DNA of 64,000 bases from SZUA-370 sp034003955 (GCA_034003955.1 JAVEXO010000008.1:1-64000); one strand, 5' to 3'. Shown: positions 1 through 8,392, counted from the stretch's first letter. Notes: generated by a model from the letters alone, not told the origin. A program made the numbers and translations.

Positions 1-170
1 CGACGGGCCGTCTTGCCGAGTTGGCCTTAGCCTTGCCTGAAGAACGTGTCGTTGGTATATCAACCTTCTCCAGGGAAGGCCTGGCCGGGCTTTCCAGGGA
101 ATTCCTGTCTTTCGTGCTCGCCGCCGAGAAGCCTGGAGACCGAGACCCCTGGACCGGTGCGCCACGATGA
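1..170 (+). CDS. obg: Obg family GTPase, C-terminal end (partial)
   Basis: An open frame enters from the left edge and stops with TGA at 168-170. The visible 55 residues contain ERVVGISTFSREGLAGLSRE, which fits the G5 (SA-type) loop region of Obg GTPases, followed by a short tail. Obg acts in late 50S ribosome assembly and stress control. Its stop overlaps the nadD start (ATGA), so the two are translationally coupled, and obg-nadD-lytR-rsfS probably form one operon. Only the tail is visible, so the assignment leans on context: obg next to nadD and rsfS is a common order. Another G-domain protein cannot be excluded. Confidence 0.6.
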   Translation, partial: TGRLAELALALPEERVVGISTFSREGLAGLSREFLSFVLAAEKPGDRDPWTGAPR

Positions 171-745
171 GACTCCTTCTCCTGGGCGGAACCTTTAATC
201 CAATCCATGTGGGTCATCTCATGATAGCCGAGGAGATTGCCCAGGAATTTGTGTATGACAGGGTAGTTTTTGTTCCTTCATTTGCTCCTCCCCACAAGAG
301 CCTGGCAAGTGACGCAGGCCCCATGGCGAGGCTTGCCATGCTGACTCTGGCCCTGGCAGAATATCCGGCGTTCCTGGTAGATGATTGCGAACTTCGTAGA
401 AAGGGCGTGTCATATACCATGGATACATTAGAGCATATCAAGGCCGCCTACCCACTGGATGGAAAGCTGGGGCTCATTATAGGCGATGACCTAGCCTCTG
501 GTTTCGATTCCTGGCGCGACCCCGAAGGGATTTGCAAGCATGCGGATATTATTGTAGCCAGACGTTCTGGAGCATCATTCAAGCTTGCGTACGCTCATCG
601 CCTGGCTTACAACATGATGCTCCCTGTATCATCTTCTGATATCAGGAACAGGATTGCCTCTGGAAGGGCCTGGAGGCCCTTGGTGCCGGCGCCGGTACGC
701 TCATACATAGAGGACAATGCCTTGTACAGGCGGGGAGAGCTATAA
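167..745 (+). CDS. nadD: Nicotinate-nucleotide adenylyltransferase
   Basis: A 192-aa cytosolic enzyme that transfers AMP from ATP to nicotinate mononucleotide, making deamido-NAD in NAD synthesis. The N-terminus has the nucleotidyltransferase signature GGTFNPIHVGHL (residues 7-18), with the HxGH-type motif reading HVGH. Near the C-terminus SSSDIRNRI matches the family's ISSTxIR phosphate-binding motif. Length is normal for NadD. The start overlaps the upstream obg stop by two bases, and the gene is followed after 3 bases by the LytR-like gene. No anomalies seen. Confidence 0.95.
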   Translation: MRLLLLGGTFNPIHVGHLMIAEEIAQEFVYDRVVFVPSFAPPHKSLASDAGPMARLAMLTLALAEYPAFLVDDCELRRKGVSYTMDTLEHIKAAYPLDGKLGLIIGDDLASGFDSWRDPEGICKHADIIVARRSGASFKLAYAHRLAYNMMLPVSSSDIRNRIASGRAWRPLVPAPVRSYIEDNALYRRGEL

Positions 746-748
746 AGC

Positions 749-1924
749 ATGGGTCGTTCAGTCCTCGATAAAAGCGTACTATTCCTTGTGGCCATCGTCA
801 TCATGGTGACAGGAGCCATAGTCTTCATGGTGACTGCCCTTCGTTCAGAGCCAATAGGCGAGGCCGTCAAGGCAGAGCGCATCATCAATATTGCCATCAT
901 CCTGGAACGCAACGGCAAGCCTTCAGCCACGGAGATTCTCATGTACTACCCTGGTAACGCCAGGGCCGCCTTGCTGGATGTTCCCGCAGAGACGGGTCTT
1001 ATAATAAAGTCACTCAAACGCGTCGACAGCATCGATGTACTGTACGATGCCTCGTCTCCCGGCCGGTACCTGGATGAGATAGAGAGCCTTACCGGTGCTG
1101 ATATTGACTGGTACCTGATACTCGATGAGAGGTCTCTTGAATCCTTGGCCGATCTTCTCGATGGGCTGTCGGTATTCCTGCCTAATAGAATTGCAACGGT
1201 AGTCGATGAGACAGCCATATCACTGCCTTCAGGGTTTGTGGTTCTCGACGGCCACAAGACTGTCATCTACGCGGCCTACCAGTATCCAGACATGCCGGAT
1301 ACAGACCTCGTAGCCAAGAGGCAGTCACTGTATCAGGCCTTATTGAGACGCCTGGGAGAGCGCTCGGACTTCATCATGAGGAGTGATGTCTATCCTTCCA
1401 TACAGAGGCAGTTCAGGACTAATCTAAAGCGGGATTCCCTTGAACGCCTGCTAAAGGAGTTTGGTAGACTGGAGGCCGACCGTATCGTTCTTCAGCGCTT
1501 GACGGGCACCAATCGTAATGTGGAGGGCAAGTTGCTCCTGTTTCCACATTACGACGGAGAACTGGTCAAGGATATAGTAAAGCAATCACTCAATGCCCTC
1601 CTCAACGCCGACGAAACGGCCGTAGCCGACAAGGTGTTTACCCTTGAAATCCTCAATGGCACGAGTGTTCGTGGGCTTGCTCAAAAGACAGCCGAGATCT
1701 TTCAAAGTTTTGGATATGAGGTCATTTCAATAGGAAATGCCCCGTCTGTGGATGTGGAGAAGACGAGTGTCATAGATAGATATGGCGACAAGGTCGCCGC
1801 GACCAATGCTGCCAATGTGATCCGATGCAATGTGGTTGAGGATGAGGCCATACCAAGCAGCAGCCCGGCCGACTTCGTCATCATACTCGGTAAGGATTTT
1901 AATGGGAGGAACTGTGTCGATTGA
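749..1924 (+). CDS. LytR-CpsA-Psr-like membrane protein with LytR_C domain
   Basis: A 391-aa protein with a short cytoplasmic start, one membrane anchor (about residues 8-30) and an extracytoplasmic region. The central part resembles an LCP (LytR-CpsA-Psr) domain in its hydrophobic and Asp spacing. The usual IPRD-type motif reads DVPAET, and the Arg-rich segment before the RQ motif reads YPDMPDTDLVAKRQ, so the arginines that bind polyprenyl pyrophosphate in true LCP ligases appear to be missing. The last ~90 residues (FTLEILNGTSVRGLA onward) fit the LytR_C domain. Probable role: envelope binding or scaffold protein; enzymatic activity is doubtful. It lies between nadD and rsfS in the same operon. 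Confidence 0.65.
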   Translation: MGRSVLDKSVLFLVAIVIMVTGAIVFMVTALRSEPIGEAVKAERIINIAIILERNGKPSATEILMYYPGNARAALLDVPAETGLIIKSLKRVDSIDVLYDASSPGRYLDEIESLTGADIDWYLILDERSLESLADLLDGLSVFLPNRIATVVDETAISLPSGFVVLDGHKTVIYAAYQYPDMPDTDLVAKRQSLYQALLRRLGERSDFIMRSDVYPSIQRQFRTNLKRDSLERLLKEFGRLEADRIVLQRLTGTNRNVEGKLLLFPHYDGELVKDIVKQSLNALLNADETAVADKVFTLEILNGTSVRGLAQKTAEIFQSFGYEVISIGNAPSVDVEKTSVIDRYGDKVAATNAANVIRCNVVEDEAIPSSSPADFVIILGKDFNGRNCVD

Positions 1925-2315
1925 TGTACAGCAAGCCGTCGTCAGCTGCGCCAAGATGTTGGCTGATCATAATGGCGGCGATACCATCGTATTGGATTTC
2001 AGGAAGCTGTCCACCTGGACAGACTTCTTCATCGTTACGAGCGCAACAAGCTCTACCCACCTTAAAGGACTGGCCAGACGGGTGGAGGATTTTCTGGGGC
2101 CCCTCGAGTATTCACCACTCAGAAGGCCCAGGCTGGCTGAGGATGAACAGTGGTGTCTCCTGGATTTTGGGGATTTTGTCGTTCACATCATGGCTGCCGA
2201 GGCCAGAGAATTCTATGAGCTTGACAAGCTGTGGTTTGAGGCTGAACTGACGAAATACGCAGCTACAGAACCAGGCCAGGATGGTCAGAAGCAGGAAGCG
2301 GATACGAAGGCATAA
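1914..2315 (+). CDS. rsfS: Ribosomal silencing factor RsfS
   Basis: A 133-aa member of the RsfS/Iojap family, which binds ribosomal protein L14 and blocks 30S-50S joining under starvation. Recognisable are TIVLDFRKLSTWTDFFIVTS (about residues 23-42), the STHLKGLARRVED helix, and WCLLDFGDFVVHIM, the core strand of the family. I chose GTG at 1914 because GGGAGGA sits 4 bases upstream; it overlaps the preceding stop by 11 bases. The C-terminal ~20 residues are a charged tail. Linkage to nadD and obg is typical of ribosome-assembly clusters. Confidence 0.93.
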   Translation: MSIDVQQAVVSCAKMLADHNGGDTIVLDFRKLSTWTDFFIVTSATSSTHLKGLARRVEDFLGPLEYSPLRRPRLAEDEQWCLLDFGDFVVHIMAAEAREFYELDKLWFEAELTKYAATEPGQDGQKQEADTKA

Positions 2316-2349
2316 AAACAGCCGCGCTTTCTTAAGAGAAAGCGCGGCT
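2311..2349. terminator. Hairpin terminator between rsfS and the acidic-protein gene
   Basis: A perfect 13-bp inverted repeat (2320-2332 with 2337-2349, loop TAAG) separates two convergent genes. On the minus strand the hairpin is followed by GTTTTTATG, a proper U-tract, so it best serves the acidic-protein gene. On the plus strand no T-run follows, so it may act weakly for rsfS. Confidence 0.8.
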
Positions 2350-2369
2350 TGCCGTGAGAAGCGCATCGA

Positions 2370-2684
2370 CTATTCGTCAAAATCGTTGTAGTCGATGTCG
2401 TCCTCGTAGGTATAGTCCACGGATTCCTCTTCTTCCTCGCCGAAATCATCGTCGAAGTCATCGTCGTCGTCGTCGAAGTCATCTTCTTCGTCGTCATCGA
2501 AGTCGTCTTCTTCATCTGAAAAGTCATCGAAGTCGTCTTCTTCCTCGAAGTCGTCCTCGTACTCCTCTTCATAATCGTCGAACCGGACGAAAGGAACCCT
2601 GGGAGCCTGGACGTATTCGCCTACGCCCATGAGCGATAGCTCCAACGCGTATCCCGGCATGGCCGTTTCCCGTATAGGATCCAT
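2370..2684 (-). CDS. Highly acidic low-complexity small protein
   Basis: A 104-aa protein of unknown function. Residues 1-34 are ordinary (Met, Pro, Val, Leu) and could form a small folded or binding segment. From about residue 35 to the end nearly every residue is Asp or Glu, broken by regularly placed Phe and Tyr, as in DDFDDDEEDDFDDDDDDF. No Lys is visible, and the three Arg all lie before residue 36. No signal peptide or membrane segment. A strong ribosome site GGGAGG lies about 6 bases before the ATG, and a terminator with U-tract follows, so the gene looks genuinely expressed. Such tails can mimic nucleic acid or bind basic proteins; that is only a guess here. Confidence 0.7.
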   Translation of the reverse strand: MDPIRETAMPGYALELSLMGVGEYVQAPRVPFVRFDDYEEEYEDDFEEEDDFDDFSDEEDDFDDDEEDDFDDDDDDFDDDFGEEEEESVDYTYEDDIDYNDFDE

Positions 2685-2868
2685 TTCAATCCTCCCTTAT
2701 ACAACTACCGCGCTTTCATATCGTTGTTACAGCTCGGTATAATCGAAATGGCGACAGCCTATCATGGCTCCCGCACGCTGAAATCTAAAAGAGACTCAAG
2801 CAGTCTGTCAACTATATTCGCCATAAGTTTGTTCTTTTTTATCAGGCTAGGCTCTAAGCCGATCCTCT

Positions 2869-2877
2869 TGCTATAGT
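2869..2877 (+). promoter_or_regulatory. Extended -10 promoter of ispE (leaderless type)
   Basis: TGC-TATAGT forms an extended -10 element with no good -35 upstream. The start expected 7 nt after its last base is 2884, exactly the A of the ispE ATG. No Shine-Dalgarno sequence precedes ispE, so the transcript may have no leader. Confidence 0.45.
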
Positions 2878-2883
2878 CTTACC

Positions 2884-3795
2884 ATGGAACGACGGATAAT
2901 GGTATCTGCTCCCGCAAAGATAAATCTTCATTTAGCCGTAGGCGAGCTGCGTCCTGACGGTTTTCATTCAATTGCGAGCCTGTTTCAGGCCGTTTCGCTT
3001 GCCGATACCGTGACTCTTAGCCCAAAGCCACACGGCGGTATCAGCCTTTCAGGCGATTGTGCCTGTCCTCCCGAAGAAAATGTTGCCTACAGGGCGGCTT
3101 CAGCCTTCATGATGGCGGCCAGAGAAGCCGGACGAGTCTCCGATTTTGGCTTGGCCATAGACATACGCAAGAATATTCCCATAGGAGCAGGCTTAGGTGG
3201 AGGCTCAAGCGATGCGGCTGCTACCCTGCTTGGCCTCCATTCACTCTTTCCTCGTGCCTTGGAGCGTGATGAACGCGCCAGGATAGCGCTAGAAATTGGT
3301 TCTGACGTGCCATTCTTCCTGGGCACTCCCTGTGCGGCCGTTACAGGAAGGGGGGAGCGCCTGTCTGTTCTTCCATCGCGTACCGATTACGTGCTGGTCA
3401 TACTCGATCCTGGATTTCCTGTCTCGACGAAGAAGGCCTATGCATTGTTGGATGCCAGACGCGATGGAGTTCCTGCCCTGGCTCCTCAAAGCGAAGCTAT
3501 GCTTGAGGCCGAGCTTGGCCGTATGTCGCGGGAGTATGCCAATAAGGCTCCAGCGGAGTGGTCATTCTACAACGATTTTTATGATGCCCTTCTGCCTGAA
3601 TACCCGGAATTGGCCTCTTGCAGGGCAGCCATACTCGATGAAGGAGCGATTTTTGCCACCATGAGTGGGTCGGGTAGTGCAATAATAGCCGTTTTTTCTT
3701 CCTTAAGCGATGCCCAGAAGGCTGTCAACGCTATTTCATCACGCTATCTGGCTAGAATTGCCTTTCCGCTTGCGCGCCTGCGTGACTCGATATAG
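2884..3795 (+). CDS. ispE: 4-diphosphocytidyl-2-C-methyl-D-erythritol kinase
   Basis: A 303-aa GHMP-family kinase that phosphorylates CDP-methylerythritol with ATP in the MEP isoprenoid pathway. The substrate-binding start PAKINLHL is at residues 10-17, the ATP-binding glycine loop NIPIGAGLGGGSSDAAATL is near residue 98, and the GHMP C-terminal motif reads TMSGSGSAI near residue 258. Length is typical. It is the first gene after a divergent intergenic region; spoVG follows. There is no ribosome-binding site, and an extended -10 ends 6 bases before the ATG. Confidence 0.95.
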   Translation: MERRIMVSAPAKINLHLAVGELRPDGFHSIASLFQAVSLADTVTLSPKPHGGISLSGDCACPPEENVAYRAASAFMMAAREAGRVSDFGLAIDIRKNIPIGAGLGGGSSDAAATLLGLHSLFPRALERDERARIALEIGSDVPFFLGTPCAAVTGRGERLSVLPSRTDYVLVILDPGFPVSTKKAYALLDARRDGVPALAPQSEAMLEAELGRMSREYANKAPAEWSFYNDFYDALLPEYPELASCRAAILDEGAIFATMSGSGSAIIAVFSSLSDAQKAVNAISSRYLARIAFPLARLRDSI

Positions 3796-3837
3796 AATTA
3801 TACCGAACTAGTGCAAACGCCAAGGAGAGAACGCCTC

Positions 3838-4116
3838 ATGGACATCACCGATCTCCGCATCCGTAGGGTTTCTGGCGAAGGTAAGCTAAAGGCGTATGTG
3901 ACGGTAACCTTCGACGATTGCTTCGTCATTCATAACGTGAAGGTCATAGAAGGAAAGACAGGCATGTTTATTGCCATGCCCAGTCGCAAGACAAAGGCGG
4001 GAGACTATAAGGATATCGCACACCCAATTTGCCCTGATTTCAGGACAAAACTGCAGGATGTCATCGTTGCAAGCTATGAAAAAGGCGACAACACGGACGC
4101 AAGTCCAATAGATTGA
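3838..4116 (+). CDS. spoVG: SpoVG family RNA/DNA-binding regulator
   Basis: A 92-aa protein of the SpoVG family, known in Firmicutes and in Borrelia as a site-specific nucleic-acid-binding regulator. The conserved core is intact: DITDLRIRRV, LKAYVTVTFDDCFVIHNVKV, and GMFIAMPSRK followed by the DIAHPICPDFR segment. I start it at the ATG at 3838, where AAGGAG lies about 10 bases upstream, rather than at an upstream ATG at 3811 that would add nine non-conserved residues. It follows ispE by 42 bases, an order seen in other bacteria, and probably shares its transcript. The tail is short and acidic. Confidence 0.93.
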   Translation: MDITDLRIRRVSGEGKLKAYVTVTFDDCFVIHNVKVIEGKTGMFIAMPSRKTKAGDYKDIAHPICPDFRTKLQDVIVASYEKGDNTDASPID

Positions 4117-4148
4117 TATAAAGACGCTTATTTGTTCCGTTTACCCCC

Positions 4149-4178
4149 GTGACACGATGTCCCCTTGTGGGGTATAAC
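4149..4178 (+). promoter_or_regulatory. Promoter upstream of tRNA-Gln and rplY
   Basis: GTGACA (4149-4154) and TATAAC (4173-4178) are separated by 18 bases, a good sigma-70-type pair. The predicted start near 4185 gives a short tRNA 5' leader. The spacer holds a CCCC-TTGT-GGGG hairpin. Confidence 0.55.
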
Positions 4179-4212
4179 TATGCGCCATACGTCCCCCCGG
4201 GAGACGTGCCTC

Positions 4213-4284
4213 TGGGACGTCGACAAGAGGTAAGTCAGCGGGCTTTGATTCCGCCATTCGCAGGTTCGAATCCTGCCGTCCCAA
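4213..4284 (+). tRNA. tRNA-Gln(UUG)
   Basis: The 72-nt sequence folds as a full cloverleaf: acceptor TGGGACG with CGTCCCA, D stem GAC/GTC with AAGAGGTAA loop, anticodon stem GCGGG/TCCGC with loop CTTTGAT (anticodon TTG), and T arm GCAGG-TTCGAAT-CCTGC. The discriminator base is A. The 3' CCA is not encoded. The overall sequence resembles bacterial tRNA-Gln. It sits 38 bases before rplY with no terminator between, so the two are probably cotranscribed and separated by processing. Confidence 0.93.
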
Positions 4285-4322
4285 CGCGATACATTATGCC
4301 CAGTAGCGAGGAGAGAGCATCC

Positions 4323-4994
4323 ATGACACAGTTTGTCATCAAAGCCGGCGCGCGCGAATTAAGCACCAAAGGCGCCCTGAACGAGCTCAGGAAAAATGGC
4401 GGGATTCCCGCGATCGTCTATAACCGCCAAGGCAAGGTCAGACCCCTTGCACTGAATGCCAAGGAATTTCAGAAGGCAACAGAAGGCGTTTCCGAGAGTA
4501 CCATCATCAAGCTAAGCGTCGGCGACGAGTCGTTTGACTGCCTCGTGAAGGATCGTCAGATCGATTGGCTTCACGGCAAAATCATGCATGTCGACTTCTT
4601 CCAGGTGGAGAGTGGTGTCGTCATGCGTGCCAAGGTTCCCGTGCATCTTACAGGAACGTCTATTGGCGTTCGCAATGGCGGTATTCTTGAGAACCCTGTA
4701 CACGAGATAGAGGTCGAGTGCCTTCCCAAGGACATGCCCGCCAAGTTCCAGATCGACATCACCAATCTTGAGGCCAATCACTCAATACACGTCAGGGACA
4801 TAGTCCATGCCGAGGGAGTCAAGATTCTGAGCGCCATCGACCAGGCGATTGTGCTCGTCAAGTTTGCCAAGGCTGAAGAGGTAGAAGAAGCCGAGGAAGA
4901 AGTTGCACCCGTTTCAGGTGCCGCTCCCGCCGCCGCCGCACCTGGTGCACCCGGTGCCGCTCCTGCTCCCGCTCCTGCAAAACCTGCAAAGTAG
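4323..4994 (+). CDS. rplY: 50S ribosomal protein L25/general stress protein Ctc
   Basis: A 223-aa long-form L25 (TL5/CTC) that binds 5S rRNA in the large subunit. The N-terminal L25 domain has RELSTKGALNELRKNGGIPAIVY (quoted in parts: ARELSTKGALNELRKNG at about 8-24). The second, beta-rich domain includes VHLTGTSIGVRNGGILE and CLPKDMPAKFQIDIT. The tail is rich in Glu, then Ala, Pro and Gly, and looks disordered. The ATG at 4323 has GAGGAGAG about 9 bases upstream. The frame stays open further upstream, but that part overlaps the tRNA gene and is not coding. A terminator follows. Confidence 0.93.
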   Translation: MTQFVIKAGARELSTKGALNELRKNGGIPAIVYNRQGKVRPLALNAKEFQKATEGVSESTIIKLSVGDESFDCLVKDRQIDWLHGKIMHVDFFQVESGVVMRAKVPVHLTGTSIGVRNGGILENPVHEIEVECLPKDMPAKFQIDITNLEANHSIHVRDIVHAEGVKILSAIDQAIVLVKFAKAEEVEEAEEEVAPVSGAAPAAAAPGAPGAAPAPAPAKPAK

Positions 4995-5017
4995 GCTCGT
5001 TTAGTTTTAGATTGCAG

Positions 5018-5051
5018 CGGGGTCGTCATACAAGACGACCCCGTTTGTTGT
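5018..5051 (+). terminator. Intrinsic terminator after rplY
   Basis: A perfect 10-bp stem CGGGGTCGTC/GACGACCCCG with loop ATACAA, followed by TTTGTTGT. It closes the tRNA-Gln-rplY unit before tilS. Confidence 0.8.
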
Positions 5052-5082
5052 ATTGGCGTATCTACCATGGAGGCACTAGTTC

Positions 5083-6540
5083 ATGACCCGACCCAGGAAT
5101 CATGCATCTTCCATGTCTGTTTCCCATGCCTTGAGGCGATTTCTTTCCAAAGATACAGCCATGGCACGACGAATCCTCGTGGCACTGTCAGGAGGGCCCG
5201 ACTCCGTGGCTCTCCTTGAGGCCACACTGGCCGAATCCAGAATCCTGGGCCTAGTGGTGGCCGCCTGCTGGGTGGATCATGGTATACGGCCAGTAGATGA
5301 AATAGCCGCAGAGTATGATTTTGTGCAGGAGCTTTGTGCGGAGCTCGGTGTTGAGCTGTTTGTAAAGACAGCGGATCGTGGCCAGATAGAGGCAGCCGCC
5401 AAAAGCGAAGGTGGATTGGAGTCGGCCGCTAGACGCTTTAGATACGAAGCTCTCGAGATGGCCAGGGTCGAATCAAGGAGTGATATAGTGCTGACGGGCC
5501 ATACGTCTGATGACTTCATGGAGACAATGGTCATGCGTCTATGCACAGGCTCGGGCAGCGCCGGCCTCGGTGGCATACCAAGCGTCTCCGGCTTCATACA
5601 CAGGCCCATGCTGTCGGTCTCCAAGGCAGACGTGCTACAATACCTTGCTTCTATTGGCAGGACCTACAGGACCGATTCTACCAACGCAGGATGCGACTAT
5701 CTGCGCAACAAAGTTAGGCACATCGTCATACCAAGCCTCTATTCTGTATTCCCCTTCCTTGATTCTTCATTGTCTACGCTTGCTGCGAAGGCTCGTCTCG
5801 ATGATGCCGCCCTGCAAGAACTAGCCGCCGCTCTTATACAGAAGACTTCTGTTTCCGAGCCAGGAGGAGAGTCTCCATACATCGATGCCGATGCCTTCGA
5901 TGGTTCTCCTGTGGCCGTAAGGACACGGGCTCTCTATGCCCTGTGTCCTTATACAGACAAAGACAGGATACCCTGGCGCTTGATACTCGCGGCTGCGACT
6001 GCAGGCAAGGCATCGGGTAGGCTCGCTTCTGGGGCGGGGCTGGAGTTCGTAAAGGATGCTGGACGGGTTCTGGTCAGACGCCTGGATGGATCCCATGGTT
6101 CACGATCAAAGAGTGAGGATAGTGCTACCCCTCAGACGGGAAGCTCAGGCTTCAGCCTCCTGGTGGAAGGCTTTGGAACGTATCGAATAGGCAAAACCCT
6201 TGTCTGTAGGATATACTCTACACAGCATTCACCGGGATTGAGAATGGATGCGTTCTCATGGCCACTGTGCATACGTTCCAGACGTTCGGGTGATGCTCTT
6301 GCCATCAAGGGCGGCCACAAGACGCTGGATGCCCTCGGCTCAGAGCAGCATATACCTGCCCACAGGCGAGGCGAAATGGTCGTGGTGGAGGATGCTGGTG
6401 GAATCGTTGCGGTACTCTCCTCTTCTTGTGGAGGACGCGATAGTTACAGGCTCAATGATGGCCTTGCGGGCACTACTGCAAAAGGATTCATGGTACTAGA
6501 ATTGAAAGGAGTATCGTTACACGATGCAATTCGACGATAA
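5083..6540 (+). CDS. tilS: tRNA(Ile)-lysidine synthase
   Basis: A 485-aa enzyme that modifies the wobble C of the CAU tRNA-Ile to lysidine, using ATP and lysine, so that AUA is read as Ile. The PP-loop SGGPDSVALLEA is at about residues 35-46, WVDHGIRP follows, and the family segment TGHTSDDFMETMVMRL is near residue 140. LRNKVRH and the C-terminal TilS substrate-binding domain are also present. GGAGG lies about 8 bases before the chosen ATG; a second ATG with the PP-loop closer downstream is possible. The end overlaps ftsH by 17 bases, giving the conserved tilS-ftsH order. Confidence 0.93.
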   Translation: MTRPRNHASSMSVSHALRRFLSKDTAMARRILVALSGGPDSVALLEATLAESRILGLVVAACWVDHGIRPVDEIAAEYDFVQELCAELGVELFVKTADRGQIEAAAKSEGGLESAARRFRYEALEMARVESRSDIVLTGHTSDDFMETMVMRLCTGSGSAGLGGIPSVSGFIHRPMLSVSKADVLQYLASIGRTYRTDSTNAGCDYLRNKVRHIVIPSLYSVFPFLDSSLSTLAAKARLDDAALQELAAALIQKTSVSEPGGESPYIDADAFDGSPVAVRTRALYALCPYTDKDRIPWRLILAAATAGKASGRLASGAGLEFVKDAGRVLVRRLDGSHGSRSKSEDSATPQTGSSGFSLLVEGFGTYRIGKTLVCRIYSTQHSPGLRMDAFSWPLCIRSRRSGDALAIKGGHKTLDALGSEQHIPAHRRGEMVVVEDAGGIVAVLSSSCGGRDSYRLNDGLAGTTAKGFMVLELKGVSLHDAIRR

Positions 6541-8392
6541 AAACTCACCAAGAATGCCAAAGAAGCCAGAGGCGGGTCCCCCACGAGGCGCTAGGCTATC
6601 ATTAATCATATTTGCAGGCCTCCTTGCGGCTTCTATGGCCTTGTTCCTGTTTGACGGATCGGCAACGGCTCCCAGTATTCCCTATTCTACCTTCATGGCC
6701 CATCTGGACGAAGGCAATGTCGATTCAGTCAGTATAGTAGACCAGCGGGTGATAAAGGGTACGCTCAAGGGCAAGGGTGGTGTGGTGCAGGAATTCACCA
6801 CACTCATTCCATACCTTGACTCAGGGCTCCTGGGCGAGCTTAAGGCACGCAACGTAAGGATAGAGGGTGCCGTGGCGGAGCTCAGTCCACTGAGAATCCT
6901 GGGCGAGCTCTTCCCCTGGGTATTCGGAATCTTCCTCGTGTGGATGATATTCCGTCAGACGCAGGGTAACAACAAGGCCTTCAGCTTTGGTAAGAGTCGT
7001 GCAAAGCGCTATACGGAGAATGATAAAAAAATAACGTTTGAGGATGTAGCCGGCCAGAAGGAAGCCAAGTATGAGCTCCTTGAGGTGGTTGATTACCTGA
7101 AGAACCCCCAGAAATTCGTCAAGATGGGGGCCCGTATACCAAAGGGAGTCCTCCTCGTTGGCATGCCCGGCACCGGCAAGACCCTCTTGGCCAAGGCCGT
7201 AGCCGGTGAGGCCGACGTGCCTTTCTTTCACATGTCAGGCTCGGACTTTGTGGAGATGTTTGTAGGAGTGGGTGCCAGCCGGGTCAGGGACCTCTTCGAC
7301 CAGGGGCGTAAGAATGCACCATGCATACTGTTCATAGACGAACTTGACGCCGTAGGACGAACCAGGGGAGCCGGATACGGTGGCGGACATGACGAGCGGG
7401 AGCAGACACTCAACCAGATGCTCGTAGAGATGGACGGCTTCGATACCAAGGATGGCGTGATCATACTGGCTGCCACAAACAGGCCAGATGTACTCGATCC
7501 TGCACTACTCAGGCCCGGACGCTTCGACCGCCAGGTAGTAGTCGCCATGCCGGATATTCAGGAACGTGAGGACATACTCAAGATACACATGACCAAGGTT
7601 CCCGTTTCTCTTGATGTAGACGCCACAAGGCTGGCTCGCGCAACTCCCGGTATGAGCGGAGCCGACCTTGCCAACATGGTAAACGAGGCCACGCTTTTCG
7701 CCGTGCGTAATGATAGGGAATTTGTAGAAATGGTTGACTTCGAGGAGGCCCGCGACAAGATAATGATGGGCATTGCCAGGACGTCACTGATAATCTCCGA
7801 AGAGGAGAAGAAGGCAACAGCCTATCATGAGGCAGGACATGCCTTGCTCCACTACTATCTGCCCAATGCCGATCCGCTGCACAAGGTTACCATAGTCCCC
7901 AGGGGGCGTGCCCTGGGATTGGCCATGTCATTGCCAGTCAAGGATGCCTACTCTCGCGGCAGAGGGTGGGTTAGAGACAGAATCGTCATATCGTACGGCG
8001 GGTTTGCAGCCGAGACTATAATGTATGGTGAGACGACGACAGGCACCACCCAGGACATCAGACAGGCTACCGATCTTGCCCGCAAGATGGCCTGCGAGTG
8101 GGGCATGGCCGAAGAACTTGGCCCGGTCGCGTACGGTCAGGAAGAAGAACCCATCTTCATAGGCAAGGAAATAGCCCAGCATAAGGACTATTCAGAGGAT
8201 ACGGCGATGCGCATAGATCGCGCCATCTTCAATATCCTCGATGAGGCCAGGAAAAAGGCGTTCGAGATATTGACCGATCATCGCGACCAGCTTGTAGGTC
8301 TGGCGGAAGAACTCATCCGTAAGGAGACTCTGCTTGATGATGATATCAAGGCAATGTTCGGATTCGGTTCTCCAAAGGCGAGTGAGGCCTAA
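6524..8392 (+). CDS. ftsH: ATP-dependent zinc metalloprotease FtsH
   Basis: A 622-aa membrane-bound AAA protease that degrades misassembled membrane proteins and some regulators. It has membrane segments at about 26-43 and 129-143 with a periplasmic domain between, Walker A GMPGTGKT (213-220), Walker B ILFIDELDAVG, the second region of homology ATNRPDVLDPALLRPGRFDR, and zinc site HEAGH in YHEAGHALLHYY. Length is typical. It overlaps tilS at the start and the next gene at the end, so the three are coupled. Confidence 0.97.
   Translation: MQFDDKNSPRMPKKPEAGPPRGARLSLIIFAGLLAASMALFLFDGSATAPSIPYSTFMAHLDEGNVDSVSIVDQRVIKGTLKGKGGVVQEFTTLIPYLDSGLLGELKARNVRIEGAVAELSPLRILGELFPWVFGIFLVWMIFRQTQGNNKAFSFGKSRAKRYTENDKKITFEDVAGQKEAKYELLEVVDYLKNPQKFVKMGARIPKGVLLVGMPGTGKTLLAKAVAGEADVPFFHMSGSDFVEMFVGVGASRVRDLFDQGRKNAPCILFIDELDAVGRTRGAGYGGGHDEREQTLNQMLVEMDGFDTKDGVIILAATNRPDVLDPALLRPGRFDRQVVVAMPDIQEREDILKIHMTKVPVSLDVDATRLARATPGMSGADLANMVNEATLFAVRNDREFVEMVDFEEARDKIMMGIARTSLIISEEEKKATAYHEAGHALLHYYLPNADPLHKVTIVPRGRALGLAMSLPVKDAYSRGRGWVRDRIVISYGGFAAETIMYGETTTGTTQDIRQATDLARKMACEWGMAEELGPVAYGQEEEPIFIGKEIAQHKDYSEDTAMRIDRAIFNILDEARKKAFEILTDHRDQLVGLAEELIRKETLLDDDIKAMFGFGSPKASEA

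Noticed and set aside
4149..4322. Open frame extending rplY upstream by 58 codons
   Set aside because: It spans the tRNA-Gln gene and its promoter, is not conserved in L25, and a good ribosome site lies just before ATG 4323.
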